The position numbers and the translations under genes are program-made. The notes under the pieces were generated by a model. That model was not told the DNA's origin. It did not search any database and saw only the letters and a program-made list of their open reading frames with translations. From the NCBI GenBank assembly GCA_041394285.1, contig JAWKIL010000015.1, forward strand, positions 94,024 to 158,023: a stretch of DNA of 64,000 bases, given 5' to 3'. Of the stretch, positions 24,820 through 33,778 are shown piece by piece. Position 1 is the stretch's first letter. Each line of letters opens with the position of its first letter. This DNA is from CADEDH01 sp041394285. GTDB taxonomy: Bacteria; Actinomycetota; Acidimicrobiia; Acidimicrobiales; SZUA-35.

Positions 24820-25536
24820 ATGGCCCACACCTCTCCCGACGTGGTGGAGATGCCCATCGACCCCGGTCCCGGCACCATGCCCACCTACTCGCTGCTGCTC
24901 GACTGGACCCGGGCCGAGACCGACGGCCTGACCGACGCCCAGCTCGACTACGACGACACCCACCCCGACCGGGAGTGGATGTGGTGGTCGATCCGGCGCC
25001 AGGTGTCGCACATCGCCTGGGATGCGCTGGTGTTCACCCGGCGCCGCTGCGGCCGGTTCCTGTGGCCCGACGGCAACGAGCCGTCGCCGATCGACTGGGA
25101 CGCCCATCGCCTGGGCCCGAAGGCCACCTGGGACCGGGTGCTCGACGAGACGAAGTTCCACACCCTGCCCCAGCTGTTCGAGATGATGGCGCTGGGAAAC
25201 TCGTGGCTCACCGAGGTGGTCACCACCCAGTCGATCGAGACGTTGCGCAAGACGGTGGAAGCCATCCACGGCAACCACTTCTGGGCCTACGTGATCACCA
25301 CCCTGCCCCGGGGGGCCGAGCTGGTGGACGATCCGCCGGGCCACATCCGCTACACCCTCGAGGGTTCACTGTGGATGGTCTTCTACGAGCAGATGACCCA
25401 CATCCGCACGATCCAGCGTCTCAAGGAGCACCAGGGGCTCCCGTTGGCCGTCGAGCTGCCCCGGGTCGGCTACCTCCGGCTACCCGAGTACTGGGGCGAG
25501 GTCGATGCCAACGGCCCGTCCATGCGACGATTGTGA
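24820..25536 (+). CDS. DinB-like four-helix-bundle protein
   Basis: 238 residues, helical, starting at ATG 24820 with a GGAGG box 9 nt before. HIAWDALVF (about residue 66) and EQMTHIRTIQ near the C-terminus supply the histidines typical of the DinB/YfiT metal-binding bundle. Actinobacterial DinB proteins often use mycothiol or another thiol as cofactor. It is 5 nt after the PEP-mutase-like gene and 1 nt before the carboxyltransferase gene, so it belongs to that transcription unit. The reaction is unknown. Confidence 0.65.
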   Translation: MAHTSPDVVEMPIDPGPGTMPTYSLLLDWTRAETDGLTDAQLDYDDTHPDREWMWWSIRRQVSHIAWDALVFTRRRCGRFLWPDGNEPSPIDWDAHRLGPKATWDRVLDETKFHTLPQLFEMMALGNSWLTEVVTTQSIETLRKTVEAIHGNHFWAYVITTLPRGAELVDDPPGHIRYTLEGSLWMVFYEQMTHIRTIQRLKEHQGLPLAVELPRVGYLRLPEYWGEVDANGPSMRRL

Positions 25537-25537
25537 G

Positions 25538-27088
25538 GTGAGCTGGGAACCCGAGATTCAGGAGCTGCGACGGCGGGAGGCCATGGCCGAGGCCATGGGC
25601 GGGCCCGAGAAGGTCGAGCGGCAACACTTCTACGGCAAGCTGACGATCCGGGAGCGGATCGACACCATCGTCGACAAGGGGTCGTTCAACGAGATCGGCA
25701 AGGCGGCCGGCGTCGCCGAGTACGACGAGCACGGCAACCTGGTCCACCTGACCCCGTCGAACTTCGTGTTCGGGGTGGCGGAGATCGACGAGCGGCCGGT
25801 GATCATCTCGGGCGACGACTTCACGGTGCGGGGCGGGTCGGCCGACGCCAGCATCAAGGCCAAGCGCAACGCCTCGGAGAACATGGCCGTGGAGCTGCAG
25901 CTGCCCCACGTCCGCCTGATCGACGGCATGGGCGGCGGCGGCTCGGTGAAGACGATCGAGACGGCGGGGCGCACCTACGTGCCCGAGATGCAGGGCTGGG
26001 AGACCGTGGTGAACCACCTCACGGTGGCTCCGTCGGTTTCGCTGGCGCTGGGGTCGGTGGCCGGGATCGGCGCGGCCCGGGTGGCCACCTCGCACTACTC
26101 GGTGATCGTGGAGAACACGGCCCAGATGATGATCGCCGGCCCGGCCCTGGTGCAGCAGGCCGGCCTGGGCGACGTGTCCAAGGAGGACCTGGGCCACAGC
26201 CGCATCCACACCACCAACGGCGCCATCGACGACCTCGCCCACTCCGAGGACGAGGCGTTCGAGATGGCCCGCCGGTTCCTCTCCTACCTGCCCACCAACG
26301 TCAACCAGCTCCCGCCCCACGTCGACTCGGGCGACGACCCCGAGTTCCGCGACGACTGGTTGATCTCGGCCGTGCCCCGCGGGTCCCGCACGGCCTACGA
26401 GATGCGGCCGATCATCGACTCCATCGTGGACGAGGGCTCGTTCTTCGAGATGGGGCGGAACTGGGGCCGGTCGATCATCACCGGCCTGGCCCGGCTCGAC
26501 GGGTACCCGGTGGCCCTGTTCGCCGAGGATCCCCAGATCTACGGGGGCGGGTGGACGGCCGACTCGGCCCGCAAGCTGACCCGCCTGATCGACCTGGCCT
26601 CGGTCTTCCACCTGCCGCTGGTGCACCTCGAGGACTGTCCCGGATTCCTCATCGGCAAGACGTCGGAGGAGGAGGCCACGATCCGGTTCGGGTCGACGGC
26701 GCTGGCGGCGCTGGGCCAGGCCCCCGTGCCGTTCGCCTGCGTGATCATCCGCAAGGCGTTCGGGGTGGCGGGGGCGGCCAACAAGAAGGGCGGCACCCAG
26801 AACTTCCGGGTGGCGTGGCCGTCGGCCGACTGGGGGTCGCTGCCCATCGAGGGCGGGATCGAGGTGGCCTACAAGGCCGACCTGGCGGCGTCGGACGATC
26901 CCGAGGGCCTGCTGGCCGAGATCACCGGGCGGCTGAACAAGGTGCGCTCTCCCCAGCGGGCGGCCGAGTACTTCGAGATCGAGGACATCATCGACCCCCG
27001 CGACACCCGGCCCAAGCTGTGCGCCTGGGCCCGGCTGGTGCAGCACTGCATCACCCCCGGCCCCGTCGCCTTCGGCTACCGCCCGTAA
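25538..27088 (+). CDS. Acyl-CoA carboxylase beta chain (carboxyltransferase)
   Basis: 516 residues with the two crotonase-like halves of a biotin-dependent carboxyltransferase. The N-terminus has RQHFYGKLTIRERID. The first oxyanion loop is in SVKTIETAGRTYVP and the second half begins near YEMRPIIDSIVDEGSFFE. It transfers CO2 from carboxybiotin to acyl-CoA, giving malonyl- or methylmalonyl-type CoA esters. The GTG start lies 1 nt past the upstream stop. No alpha (biotin carboxylase) gene is adjacent. A paralogue begins at 63225. The end is marked by a strong hairpin. Confidence 0.9.
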   Translation: MSWEPEIQELRRREAMAEAMGGPEKVERQHFYGKLTIRERIDTIVDKGSFNEIGKAAGVAEYDEHGNLVHLTPSNFVFGVAEIDERPVIISGDDFTVRGGSADASIKAKRNASENMAVELQLPHVRLIDGMGGGGSVKTIETAGRTYVPEMQGWETVVNHLTVAPSVSLALGSVAGIGAARVATSHYSVIVENTAQMMIAGPALVQQAGLGDVSKEDLGHSRIHTTNGAIDDLAHSEDEAFEMARRFLSYLPTNVNQLPPHVDSGDDPEFRDDWLISAVPRGSRTAYEMRPIIDSIVDEGSFFEMGRNWGRSIITGLARLDGYPVALFAEDPQIYGGGWTADSARKLTRLIDLASVFHLPLVHLEDCPGFLIGKTSEEEATIRFGSTALAALGQAPVPFACVIIRKAFGVAGAANKKGGTQNFRVAWPSADWGSLPIEGGIEVAYKADLAASDDPEGLLAEITGRLNKVRSPQRAAEYFEIEDIIDPRDTRPKLCAWARLVQHCITPGPVAFGYRP

Positions 27089-27092
27089 CAGC

Positions 27093-27143
27093 CGAACTTT
27101 GTCGAGAAATGCCGCCTCTGGCGGCATTTCTTTACAAGGTTCG
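27093..27143. terminator. Two-tier hairpin terminator between convergent genes
   Basis: An inner 12-bp stem (AGAAATGCCGCC at 27105-27116 with GGCGGCATTTCT at 27120-27131, loop TCT) is extended by an outer 10-nt pair, 27093-27102 with 27134-27143, with one non-Watson-Crick position. It separates two genes that converge within 58 nt. Confidence 0.8.
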
Positions 27144-27145
27144 CT

Positions 27146-27499
27146 CTAGGGGCGCGTTTTGCGGTGCTCGGTCATTGCCCGCAGGTCCATCACGTCGCTG
27201 TGCAGGTTGCGGTAGCCGAGCCGTAGCGTGCGCAGGAACGCCTCGGCTTCGGCCTCGGCCGCCTCGACGGCCCCCGCCGGTGACGCCTCCTCACCGGTGA
27301 GGCGCACCTCGTAGCGCAGGTTGAAGAAGTCGAGCCGGTCGTCGAAGGTCAGCGTGCCCTCGGGGGTGAAGGCGGAGCGGAAGATGTCGTGCTCGGCCCG
27401 GTGCTTGGCCAGGTAGGCCCGGGCGTCCCCACTCAGCTCGTGGAACCGGCCGCGCACGGTCACCCGATAGGTACTGGTCGAGGGGCCGGCGTCGCTCAC
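27146..27499 (-). CDS. Small DUF6204-like protein
   Basis: About 117 residues. YRVTVRGRFHEL at the start, AFTPEGTLTF in the middle and LGYRNLHSDVMDL near the end resemble the small actinobacterial DUF6204 family as I remember it; function unknown. GTG 27499 is preferred because TACGGT lies 7 nt upstream on this strand. There is no signal peptide or membrane segment. It is divergent from the small membrane protein at 27569; their start codons are 69 nt apart. Confidence 0.6.
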   Translation of the reverse strand: MSDAGPSTSTYRVTVRGRFHELSGDARAYLAKHRAEHDIFRSAFTPEGTLTFDDRLDFFNLRYEVRLTGEEASPAGAVEAAEAEAEAFLRTLRLGYRNLHSDVMDLRAMTEHRKTRP

Positions 27500-27506
27500 G
27501 CCCGTC

Positions 27507-27512
27507 ACCGTA
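27507..27512 (-). promoter_or_regulatory. Leaderless -10 box (TACGGT on the minus strand)
   Basis: On the minus strand TACGGT ends 7 nt before the GTG at 27499. It faces the corresponding box of the divergent gene at 27557-27562. Confidence 0.5.
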
Positions 27513-27556
27513 GTGGCAGCGAACGGGTGGCGGCCCACCATTTGCGCCGCTTGGTC

Positions 27557-27562
27557 TACCAT
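27557..27562 (+). promoter_or_regulatory. Leaderless -10 box (TACCAT)
   Basis: TACCAT ends 6 nt before the ATG at 27569; no Shine-Dalgarno sequence is seen. Confidence 0.5.
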
Positions 27563-27568
27563 CTCGTC

Positions 27569-28063
27569 ATGGCCTTGGCCCACAGCGTCCCCCGGGGATT
27601 CGGCGCCCGCTCCAGCGGCCGAGCGGCGGAGTTCCTGGCCCGCCCCCGCCAGACGACCCTCAAGAAGATGCTGGGCTGGCTCGGCCTGGCCGGGATCACG
27701 GCCCTGTGGCTGCAGGCGCTGGCGGTGTCGCTGCGGATCCACTCGCTGATCAGCGCCTACGAGAGCGCCCACGGTCCCCCGCTGGCCCAGTGGGAGGGGC
27801 GGGCACCCCGGGCTCCAGAGCTGGATCAGCTGCGGCTGTCGCTGGAGGCGATCAAGACGGGCACCGGAACGTTCGTGGCCCTGGCGCTGTTCCCGGTCTC
27901 GCTGCTCGTGATGTTCGGGTTCTGGGTGGGGTGCTCCCGCTGGGCCTTCGGCCACCGGCTGGTGGCCTGGCGCCGCACGTTCGTGCTGGCCTCTCTGGCG
28001 GTGCTGACCCAGACGATCCTGCTCTACCCGGCGATCGACGCCTTCACCTGGATCACGAACTGA
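27569..28063 (+). CDS. Small membrane protein of unknown function
   Basis: 164 residues. There are three hydrophobic segments: around residues 35-55 (LGLAGITALWLQALAVSL), about 110-130 (FVALALFPVSLLVMFGFWVG) and at the C-terminus (VLASLAVLTQTILLY). The first 30 residues are basic. I do not recognise the family. It is preceded by a leaderless-type promoter and runs into the decayed phosphotransferase gene on the other strand. Confidence 0.6.
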   Translation: MALAHSVPRGFGARSSGRAAEFLARPRQTTLKKMLGWLGLAGITALWLQALAVSLRIHSLISAYESAHGPPLAQWEGRAPRAPELDQLRLSLEAIKTGTGTFVALALFPVSLLVMFGFWVGCSRWAFGHRLVAWRRTFVLASLAVLTQTILLYPAIDAFTWITN

Positions 28064-28064
28064 C

Positions 28065-28540
28065 TCACCGGCCGAGCACCGAGCAGCACCAGGCGAAGAG
28101 CTTGGCGTCGTCCACGGCGAAGCTCCAGAAGGCGGCCAGCCAGTTCGGCCCGAAGTCGAGCACGGCCGTCACCCGGCTGCCGACGGCCATCATGTTCCCG
28201 GCGAAGGCGTCGAGGTGGACGAAGCACCGATCCGGCCCGGTTGGGCCGGCCGCAGCGACGCTGCCGGCGGCATCGGGCGGCCCAGCGGCATCGCTCGGCC
28301 CAGGGCCCACGGCGGGGGCGTCGGGCCCGACGAGAGGGCATCCAGCAGCTCGATCCGTTGGTGGACGGCGTCTCGCGGGGTGCCGGGGTGGCACAGCCGG
28401 ACCACCCGGTCGGCCCCCAGGGCCCACACCCGGGCCTCGCCGCCGAAGCCGAGCAGGTCGGCCGGGTCGACTCCCAGCCCCCGCAGCAGCCCCTCGACCC
28501 GAGCGGCCTCGTCGTGAGCCTCACCGGCCGCGTCGTCCAC
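28065..28540 (-). pseudogene. Decayed aminoglycoside-phosphotransferase-like gene
   Basis: Two frames on the minus strand hold the two ends of a kinase-like phosphotransferase. One (28540 down to about 28270) reads LLGFGGEARVWALGADRVVR, an ATP-binding N-lobe. The other (about 28240 down to 28065) reads FVHLDAFAGN then VTAVLDFG, the catalytic loop and metal motif. The sum is about 158 codons against the 250-300 usual for the family, so a frameshift and loss of the middle are both needed to explain it. The stretch between is Pro/Ala-rich noise. It is almost certainly non-functional. Confidence 0.7.
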
Positions 28541-28708
28541 GCCGCCATGGTGGCCGACGCACCCCCGAACCGTGCGACGGATTTCGCGCCCCGCCGACCT
28601 TCTGCGTCACCTTTTCGACAGATTCCGGGGGTTTCGCGACGTCGGTTGGTGGGCGGGGCGCGGTTTTCGTCGCGCAGAACGGCGACGGGAGACGGGCGAC
28701 GGGGCGGG

Positions 28709-29500
28709 TCAGCCGCCGGCGGACTCGATGCGGGTCTGGAGCTTGCGCATCCCGGTGAGCCACTTCTCCAGGTCCTTGGTCTTGAACGCCATCCAGTCCT
28801 GGGCCACCGGGTTCGTCAGGATCAGGAAGCGCTCCTCGGCGAAGGCGTCGATCACCTGCTGGGCCACGTCCTCCGGCTCGGCGATCGGCCCGGCGGCCGA
28901 GCGACCCCATTCGGAGTCGGCCTGGGCCCCGAGCATCGGCGTGCGCACCCCCAGCGGTGCCAGCAGGTAGGACCGGACGCCCTTGTCGTGGTAGGTGATC
29001 GACATCCACTCGGCCAGCCCCACCACGGCGTGCTTGGTGACGGCGTAGGGCAGGTTGCCGTGGCTGGTGAGGATGCCCGCCATCGACGCCGTGTACTGGA
29101 TGTGCCCCTCGCCCCGGGCCAGCATCCCGGGGAGCACGGCCCGGATGGCGTAGACGTGGGCCATCAGGTTCACCTGCCACTGCCGTTGCCACTCGTCGAG
29201 CGGGGTGTGGAGGGGATCGCCGCCCGAGGCGATGCCGGCGTTGTTGCACAGCACGTCCACCGGCCCGAGCTCGTTCTCGACCCCGGTGAGCAGGGCCGTC
29301 ACCTCGGCCTCGACCCCAACGTCGACCCCTCGGGCCACCGCGGCGGCCCCGATCTCGGCCGCCACCGCCTCGGCCCCCTCGGCATTGCGGTCGACCACCA
29401 CCACCGAGCGGGCCCCCTCGGCGGCGAACCGCAGGCACAGCGCCCGGCCGATCCCGCTGCCCCCTCCGGTCACCACGCACACCTTGTCCCGTACCTGCAT
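28709..29500 (-). CDS. Short-chain dehydrogenase/reductase
   Basis: 263 residues. TGGGSGIGRAL cofactor loop, VVVDRNAEG acidic NAD-type site, CNNAGIASGG, catalytic serine in YTASMAG and YAVTKHAVVG. The C-terminal part (from APLGVRTPMLG on, ending in an extra helix) fits actinobacterial SDRs of unknown substrate. The ATG at 29500 is clear. It is divergent from the helicase gene across a long non-coding stretch. About 170 nt downstream, before the pseudogene, hold nothing recognisable. Confidence 0.85.
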   Translation of the reverse strand: MQVRDKVCVVTGGGSGIGRALCLRFAAEGARSVVVVDRNAEGAEAVAAEIGAAAVARGVDVGVEAEVTALLTGVENELGPVDVLCNNAGIASGGDPLHTPLDEWQRQWQVNLMAHVYAIRAVLPGMLARGEGHIQYTASMAGILTSHGNLPYAVTKHAVVGLAEWMSITYHDKGVRSYLLAPLGVRTPMLGAQADSEWGRSAAGPIAEPEDVAQQVIDAFAEERFLILTNPVAQDWMAFKTKDLEKWLTGMRKLQTRIESAGG

Positions 29501-29830
29501 AGCGTTGTGCTCCTCGTTCGTCGATCCCGGGCGGCCCGATCCGTCTGAACAGGGCGGCCCCGGGACGAATACTTGCAGGATTCGTGGCCCCGGACCCGCG
29601 AGCAGCTAACGTGGAACATCGAAGCTCCGATTGGGAGGTTCGAGTTCCCGCAGGCTGCTCGACGGCGAGCACCCTCACGGACGGGCAACCAAGCGGGCAT
29701 CAACGTGGGGCACGGCCCATGTGGGCGTGCCGGCGAAGCGTGGCTGCACTCCGGCGTTGGCGCAGGTTCTTGCGTTCCAGCTCTCCGTGGTGCGGATGGG
29801 CCCCAGTCCCCCCCACCGCCGAGCCGGCTG
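29501..29830 (+). other. Structured leader/intergenic region before the helicase gene
   Basis: This 330-nt stretch has lower third-position GC than its neighbours in every frame, although one frame stays open from 29573. TAACGT (29607-29612) may be a -10 box. CGAGCAGC (29599-29606) can pair with GCTGCTCG (29654-29661), and 29709-29731 folds into a strong hairpin (GGCAC/GTGCC plus GCCC/GGGC, loop ATGT). I cannot match it to a known riboswitch or RNA family. Confidence 0.45.
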
Positions 29831-32800
29831 TTGGCGGCAAGCCAGGAAACGGAGATTCCGATTACCACCTCGACCGTACAGCGATCTGCCGAGCCGACGC
29901 CCGCGCCGTCGTACCGTGAGCTCCAGCGTCTGGCCCAGGCCCACCTCGACGGCGTGGCCCGCCCGGAGGAGGTCGAGATCCTCCTGGCCAACGAGCGGGC
30001 CTGGGTGGCCGTGCTCGTTCGCCTCCTCGACGACGCCGAGCAGGCCCTGGAAGAGATCAGCCAGCGCGTCCGGGGGCCCGAGCGGGCCGTCGTGCTGGCC
30101 GATTTCGAGAGTGAGGTGCGCCGGATCGACGACCTCCTGACCGAGCTCGTCGGCCCGCCGGCCGATGCCCCCAAGACCCCTCGCCCCACCGCCCAGCAGC
30201 CCGAGCCGGAGCCCGAGGTGGGCGAGCCGGCGCTCCAGCTCACGTGGACCCCGGGCCACATCGTGGCCTGGTCGGCCGGCCACCGGGCCGCCCCCGAGCC
30301 TCTCGACGCCCTGCGGGACCGGCTACGCCGGGCGGGAGCAGGCGCCGTCGGTTGGGAACCCCACCCCGGCATCAAGCTGCCCACCGGGGGCCGGGCCGAC
30401 GCCGTGTCGGCCCCGCTCAGCGCCGTGCTGGGCTGGCTGGTGGCCCTCAGCAACACCGACGACGACGACGACGACACCATCGCCCCCTCGGCCGCCTGGC
30501 TGGGCCTCGTCACCTCGCTGGCGGTCCGCCTGGTGGGCCAGGGCCGGTTCGTGCCCCAGCTGAAGAAGGCCCGCCGCAACCGGCCCGAGGCCAGCGGCCG
30601 GGACGACATCGGCTCGTTCTACGTCCGGTGGGCCCCAGCCCTGGTCGACCACGACGAGTTCCGTGCGCTGGCCGATTCGCTGCCCGGCACCGTGTCGGTG
30701 CTGGAGAACCGCCCCGACGCCAAGGCCATGACCCAGGCCGTGCTGAGCGACCTGGTGTCGGCGATCTGCACCGAGGCCGCAGCCCGCCTCGAGATGCCGG
30801 CCTCCTCGCCCGATCCCCGGTCCAAGGCCGACGTGGCCGAGGCGTTCCTGGCCCACCTCAACGGCGCCCCGTTCGAGGCGCCGAGCCGGCTGGCCTCCGA
30901 GCTGAGCCGCCGCATCGACCAGTGGGCCCGCTCGGTCACCGGCACCACCCGGTCCCGGCTGCTGATCCGCCTCGACCCGCCCGACGAGTCCAACGCCTGG
31001 TACCTGGCCGTGCTGGCCCCGAACAGCGAGGGCAACCTGCTTCCGGTGGAGCAGGTGATCGTCAACTCCTCCAACACCCGCCGCAAGGAGGTGGAGGAGG
31101 AGCTGGCCCGCCTGGAGCGGCTGTACCCCGAGCTGATGCGCCCCGGCGCCCGTCGCCGGGGTGAGGTGGTGCTGAGCCAGGACGAGGCGTGGCGCCTCAT
31201 GACCCGCGACGGCGACGTGCTCCTCGCCGCCGGGTTCGACGTCCAGGCCCCCGCGCTGTCCCGCAAGAAGCCGACACCCGCCCTGCGCCTCACCTCCGAG
31301 GAGGCCCAGGAGTCGGTGGTGGGGGCCCAACAGCTGGCCAACGTCCGCTGGTCGGTCGTGTTCGACGACATCGAGCTCTCGGCGGCCGAGATCGCCGCCC
31401 TGGCCGCCCAGTCCCGCCCGCTCGTGCGGTCGCGCGGCCGCTGGGTGGAGCTCGACCACGCCGACCTGGCCGAGGCGGCCCAGGCCCTGGCCGAACGGGC
31501 CGACAAGACCCGCCTCACGGGCGCCGACATGCTCCGCCACGCCCTCGGCCTGGAGGGCACCCCGTTCTCGGGCGGCATCTCCATCGCCGGCGAGGGTTGG
31601 GCCGCCGACCTGCTGAAGGCGGCGACCGAGCTGCCCACCGATCCCCCCACCCGGCCCGAAGGCTTCAACGGCGAGCTGCGGTCGTACCAGGCCGAGGCCC
31701 GCACCTGGCTCGGCTTCCTCGACGGCGCCGGCCTCGGCGGCTGCCTCGCCCTCGACATGGGCCTGGGCAAGACCCCCACCATGCTGGCCCACCTCCGGGC
31801 CACCAAGGACAGCGGACCGGCCCTGGTGGTGGCCCCGCCGGCCGTGGTCGGCAACTGGGCGGCCGAGGCCCGCCGGTTCGTGCCCGACCTGCGGGTGGTG
31901 GTGCACCACGGCCCCGACCGGGCCGAGCTCAGCCGCATCCCGGCCATGGTCCGCAAGGCCGACATGGTCATCACCACCTACGGCACCGCCGTGCGCGACG
32001 TCGAGGCCCTCGAGAAGGTCGAGTGGGGCAAGGTGGTGCTCGACGAGGCCCAGGCCATCAAGAACCCCACCTCCGACACGGCCCAGCAGCTGCGCCGGAT
32101 CCGGGCTCGTACCCGCCTGGCCCTCACCGGCACCCCGATCGAGAACGGGCTCGGCGACCTGTGGGCCATCATGGACTACACCAACCCCGGTCTGGTGGGT
32201 CCCCGGCCCGCCTTCATCGCCCAGCTGTCGTCGACCGACGACGCCAAGGCGGGGGCCGAACGGGCCCTGCGGGCCCTCAACGGCATCCTCGTGTTCCGCC
32301 GCACCAAGGCGGAGCCGGCGATCGCCGCCGAGCTGCCCGACCGGATCGACGAGCTCGACCTGTGCTCGATGACCGCCGAGCAGATCGGCCTGTACCAGGC
32401 CGTGCTCGACAACCTCATCGCCGTCACCACCACCGGCGACGAGAGCCAGCGCAAGGGGGCCGTGCTGGTCGCCATCACCGCCCTCAAGCAGATCTGCAAT
32501 CACCCGGCCGCCTACCGCCGAGACGACGACAAGCCGCTCGACGGCCGGTCGGGCAAGCTGGCCCGGCTCAACGAGATCGTCGACAACGTGTTCGCCGCCC
32601 AGGAGCGGGTGCTGATCTTCACCCACTTCGCCAGCTGGGGTGAGAAGCTCGCCACGTACCTCACCCGCCGCACCGGCGTGTCCATCCCCTGCTATCACGG
32701 CGGCCTCAGCCGGACGGTGCGGGACCGGATGGTGGCCGACTTCCAGGCCGGGACCGGGGCGGGGGCCATGGTGCTCTCGCTCAAGGCCGGCGGTACCGGG

Positions 32801-33334
32801 CTCAACCTGACGGCGGCCAGCCACGTGGTGCTGTACGACCGCTGGTGGAACCCGGCGGTGGAGGACCAGGCCCGGGACCGGGTGTGGCGCATCGGCCAGA
32901 AGAGCACCGTCATCTGCCACCGCCTGGTGTGCCCGGGCACGGTCGACGAGCGGGTGGAGGAAGTGGTGGCGGGCAAGCGCCAGATCGCCGACATGGTCCT
33001 GCCCAAGTCGTCCTCGGTGGGCGATCTGGACGCCCAGCAGCTCCAGCGGGCCCTCGGCATCGACCCCGATCAGGTGCTGGCCGAGCTCGACACCGACCTC
33101 AACGGCGAGGGCGAGCAGGGCGACGCCGGGGCCGACGAGCCGACCCCGGCCGAGATCGTGGCCCGCCAGCAGAGCGCCGACGCCGGCGACATCGACGAGG
33201 TCGACCAACCCGACAACGGTGGGGTCGACCAACCCGACGACCGGACGGCGGAAGCCGTCCCGACCGGGTACGACAGCGACGAGCCCGAGGCCGACGAAGC
33301 GGCCTCCGAGCAGACGATGGTGGCGGGATCATGA
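29831..33334 (+). CDS. SNF2-family DNA-dependent ATPase / helicase (HelZ/HepA-like)
   Basis: About 1167 residues if started at TTG 29831; the frame is open back to an ATG at 29573, but that part does not look coding. The N-terminal ~550 residues are the accessory region found in actinobacterial SNF2 proteins. The motor follows: motif I DMGLGKT (642-648), motif II DEAQ (about 738), motif III LTGTPIEN and motif VI QARDRVWRIGQ (about 1013-1023). The last 100 residues are acidic and disordered with a DQPDN/DQPDD repeat. It should remodel protein-DNA or RNA-polymerase complexes. Its stop overlaps the next gene (ATGA). Confidence 0.9.
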   Translation: MAASQETEIPITTSTVQRSAEPTPAPSYRELQRLAQAHLDGVARPEEVEILLANERAWVAVLVRLLDDAEQALEEISQRVRGPERAVVLADFESEVRRIDDLLTELVGPPADAPKTPRPTAQQPEPEPEVGEPALQLTWTPGHIVAWSAGHRAAPEPLDALRDRLRRAGAGAVGWEPHPGIKLPTGGRADAVSAPLSAVLGWLVALSNTDDDDDDTIAPSAAWLGLVTSLAVRLVGQGRFVPQLKKARRNRPEASGRDDIGSFYVRWAPALVDHDEFRALADSLPGTVSVLENRPDAKAMTQAVLSDLVSAICTEAAARLEMPASSPDPRSKADVAEAFLAHLNGAPFEAPSRLASELSRRIDQWARSVTGTTRSRLLIRLDPPDESNAWYLAVLAPNSEGNLLPVEQVIVNSSNTRRKEVEEELARLERLYPELMRPGARRRGEVVLSQDEAWRLMTRDGDVLLAAGFDVQAPALSRKKPTPALRLTSEEAQESVVGAQQLANVRWSVVFDDIELSAAEIAALAAQSRPLVRSRGRWVELDHADLAEAAQALAERADKTRLTGADMLRHALGLEGTPFSGGISIAGEGWAADLLKAATELPTDPPTRPEGFNGELRSYQAEARTWLGFLDGAGLGGCLALDMGLGKTPTMLAHLRATKDSGPALVVAPPAVVGNWAAEARRFVPDLRVVVHHGPDRAELSRIPAMVRKADMVITTYGTAVRDVEALEKVEWGKVVLDEAQAIKNPTSDTAQQLRRIRARTRLALTGTPIENGLGDLWAIMDYTNPGLVGPRPAFIAQLSSTDDAKAGAERALRALNGILVFRRTKAEPAIAAELPDRIDELDLCSMTAEQIGLYQAVLDNLIAVTTTGDESQRKGAVLVAITALKQICNHPAAYRRDDDKPLDGRSGKLARLNEIVDNVFAAQERVLIFTHFASWGEKLATYLTRRTGVSIPCYHGGLSRTVRDRMVADFQAGTGAGAMVLSLKAGGTGLNLTAASHVVLYDRWWNPAVEDQARDRVWRIGQKSTVICHRLVCPGTVDERVEEVVAGKRQIADMVLPKSSSVGDLDAQQLQRALGIDPDQVLAELDTDLNGEGEQGDAGADEPTPAEIVARQQSADAGDIDEVDQPDNGGVDQPDDRTAEAVPTGYDSDEPEADEAASEQTMVAGS

Positions 33335-33675
33335 GCGGATCGAACGGATCGGGCAAGAACAGCCACCAGGGCGATCAGGGGCGGCGGGCCGGCCGCCGGC
33401 GCAAGCCGCCCAAGCGGCCGACGGTCAACCCCGACGCCTTCTGGGGCGATTCGGCCAAGCTCCCCCGGGAGGAGCCGACGGTACGGATCATCACCGATCC
33501 GTCGGCCGTGGTGCGGTCGCTGGGCCGGCCGCCCCTGTCGGGTCACCAGAACCACGCCGAGGGGTACTTCACCGCCGTCTACCAGCGCTCGGTCACGCTG
33601 GCCAGCGTGCTGGCCGCCGCCGGCAACCTCATCGCCCCCGACGATCTGGTGGGGGAGCGCGTCAACGACGACTAG
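33331..33675 (+). CDS. Small hypothetical protein translationally coupled to the SNF2 gene
   Basis: 114 residues. The first 40 are Gly/Ser/Lys/Arg-rich and basic (QGRRAGRRRKPPKRPT); the rest is a small helical part with VRSLGRPPLSGHQNHAEGYF. The ATG overlaps the helicase stop. The basic tail hints at nucleic-acid binding, and the coupling hints at a partner of the helicase, but both are inference. I do not recognise the family. Confidence 0.7.
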   Translation: MSGSNGSGKNSHQGDQGRRAGRRRKPPKRPTVNPDAFWGDSAKLPREEPTVRIITDPSAVVRSLGRPPLSGHQNHAEGYFTAVYQRSVTLASVLAAAGNLIAPDDLVGERVNDD

Positions 33676-33778
33676 GGCCGACCGGCTACTGTGAGCCGTC
33701 GCGGGGCAGAGGGTCGGGATCGGCCATCGGAGTCCCGCCGCCCAGACGACACGGTCGCCCGAGGAAGCAGCGGTCCGC

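Noticed and set aside
29631..29665. tRNA-like T-arm (GGTTCGAGTTCCC) in the helicase leader
   Set aside because: The T-stem does not pair properly around a TTCGA loop and no D-arm, anticodon arm or acceptor stem could be built.
29573..29830. N-terminal extension of the SNF2 protein from ATG 29573
   Set aside because: Codon third positions there lose the strong GC bias seen in the rest of the gene and the peptide looks random; kept as an alternative only.
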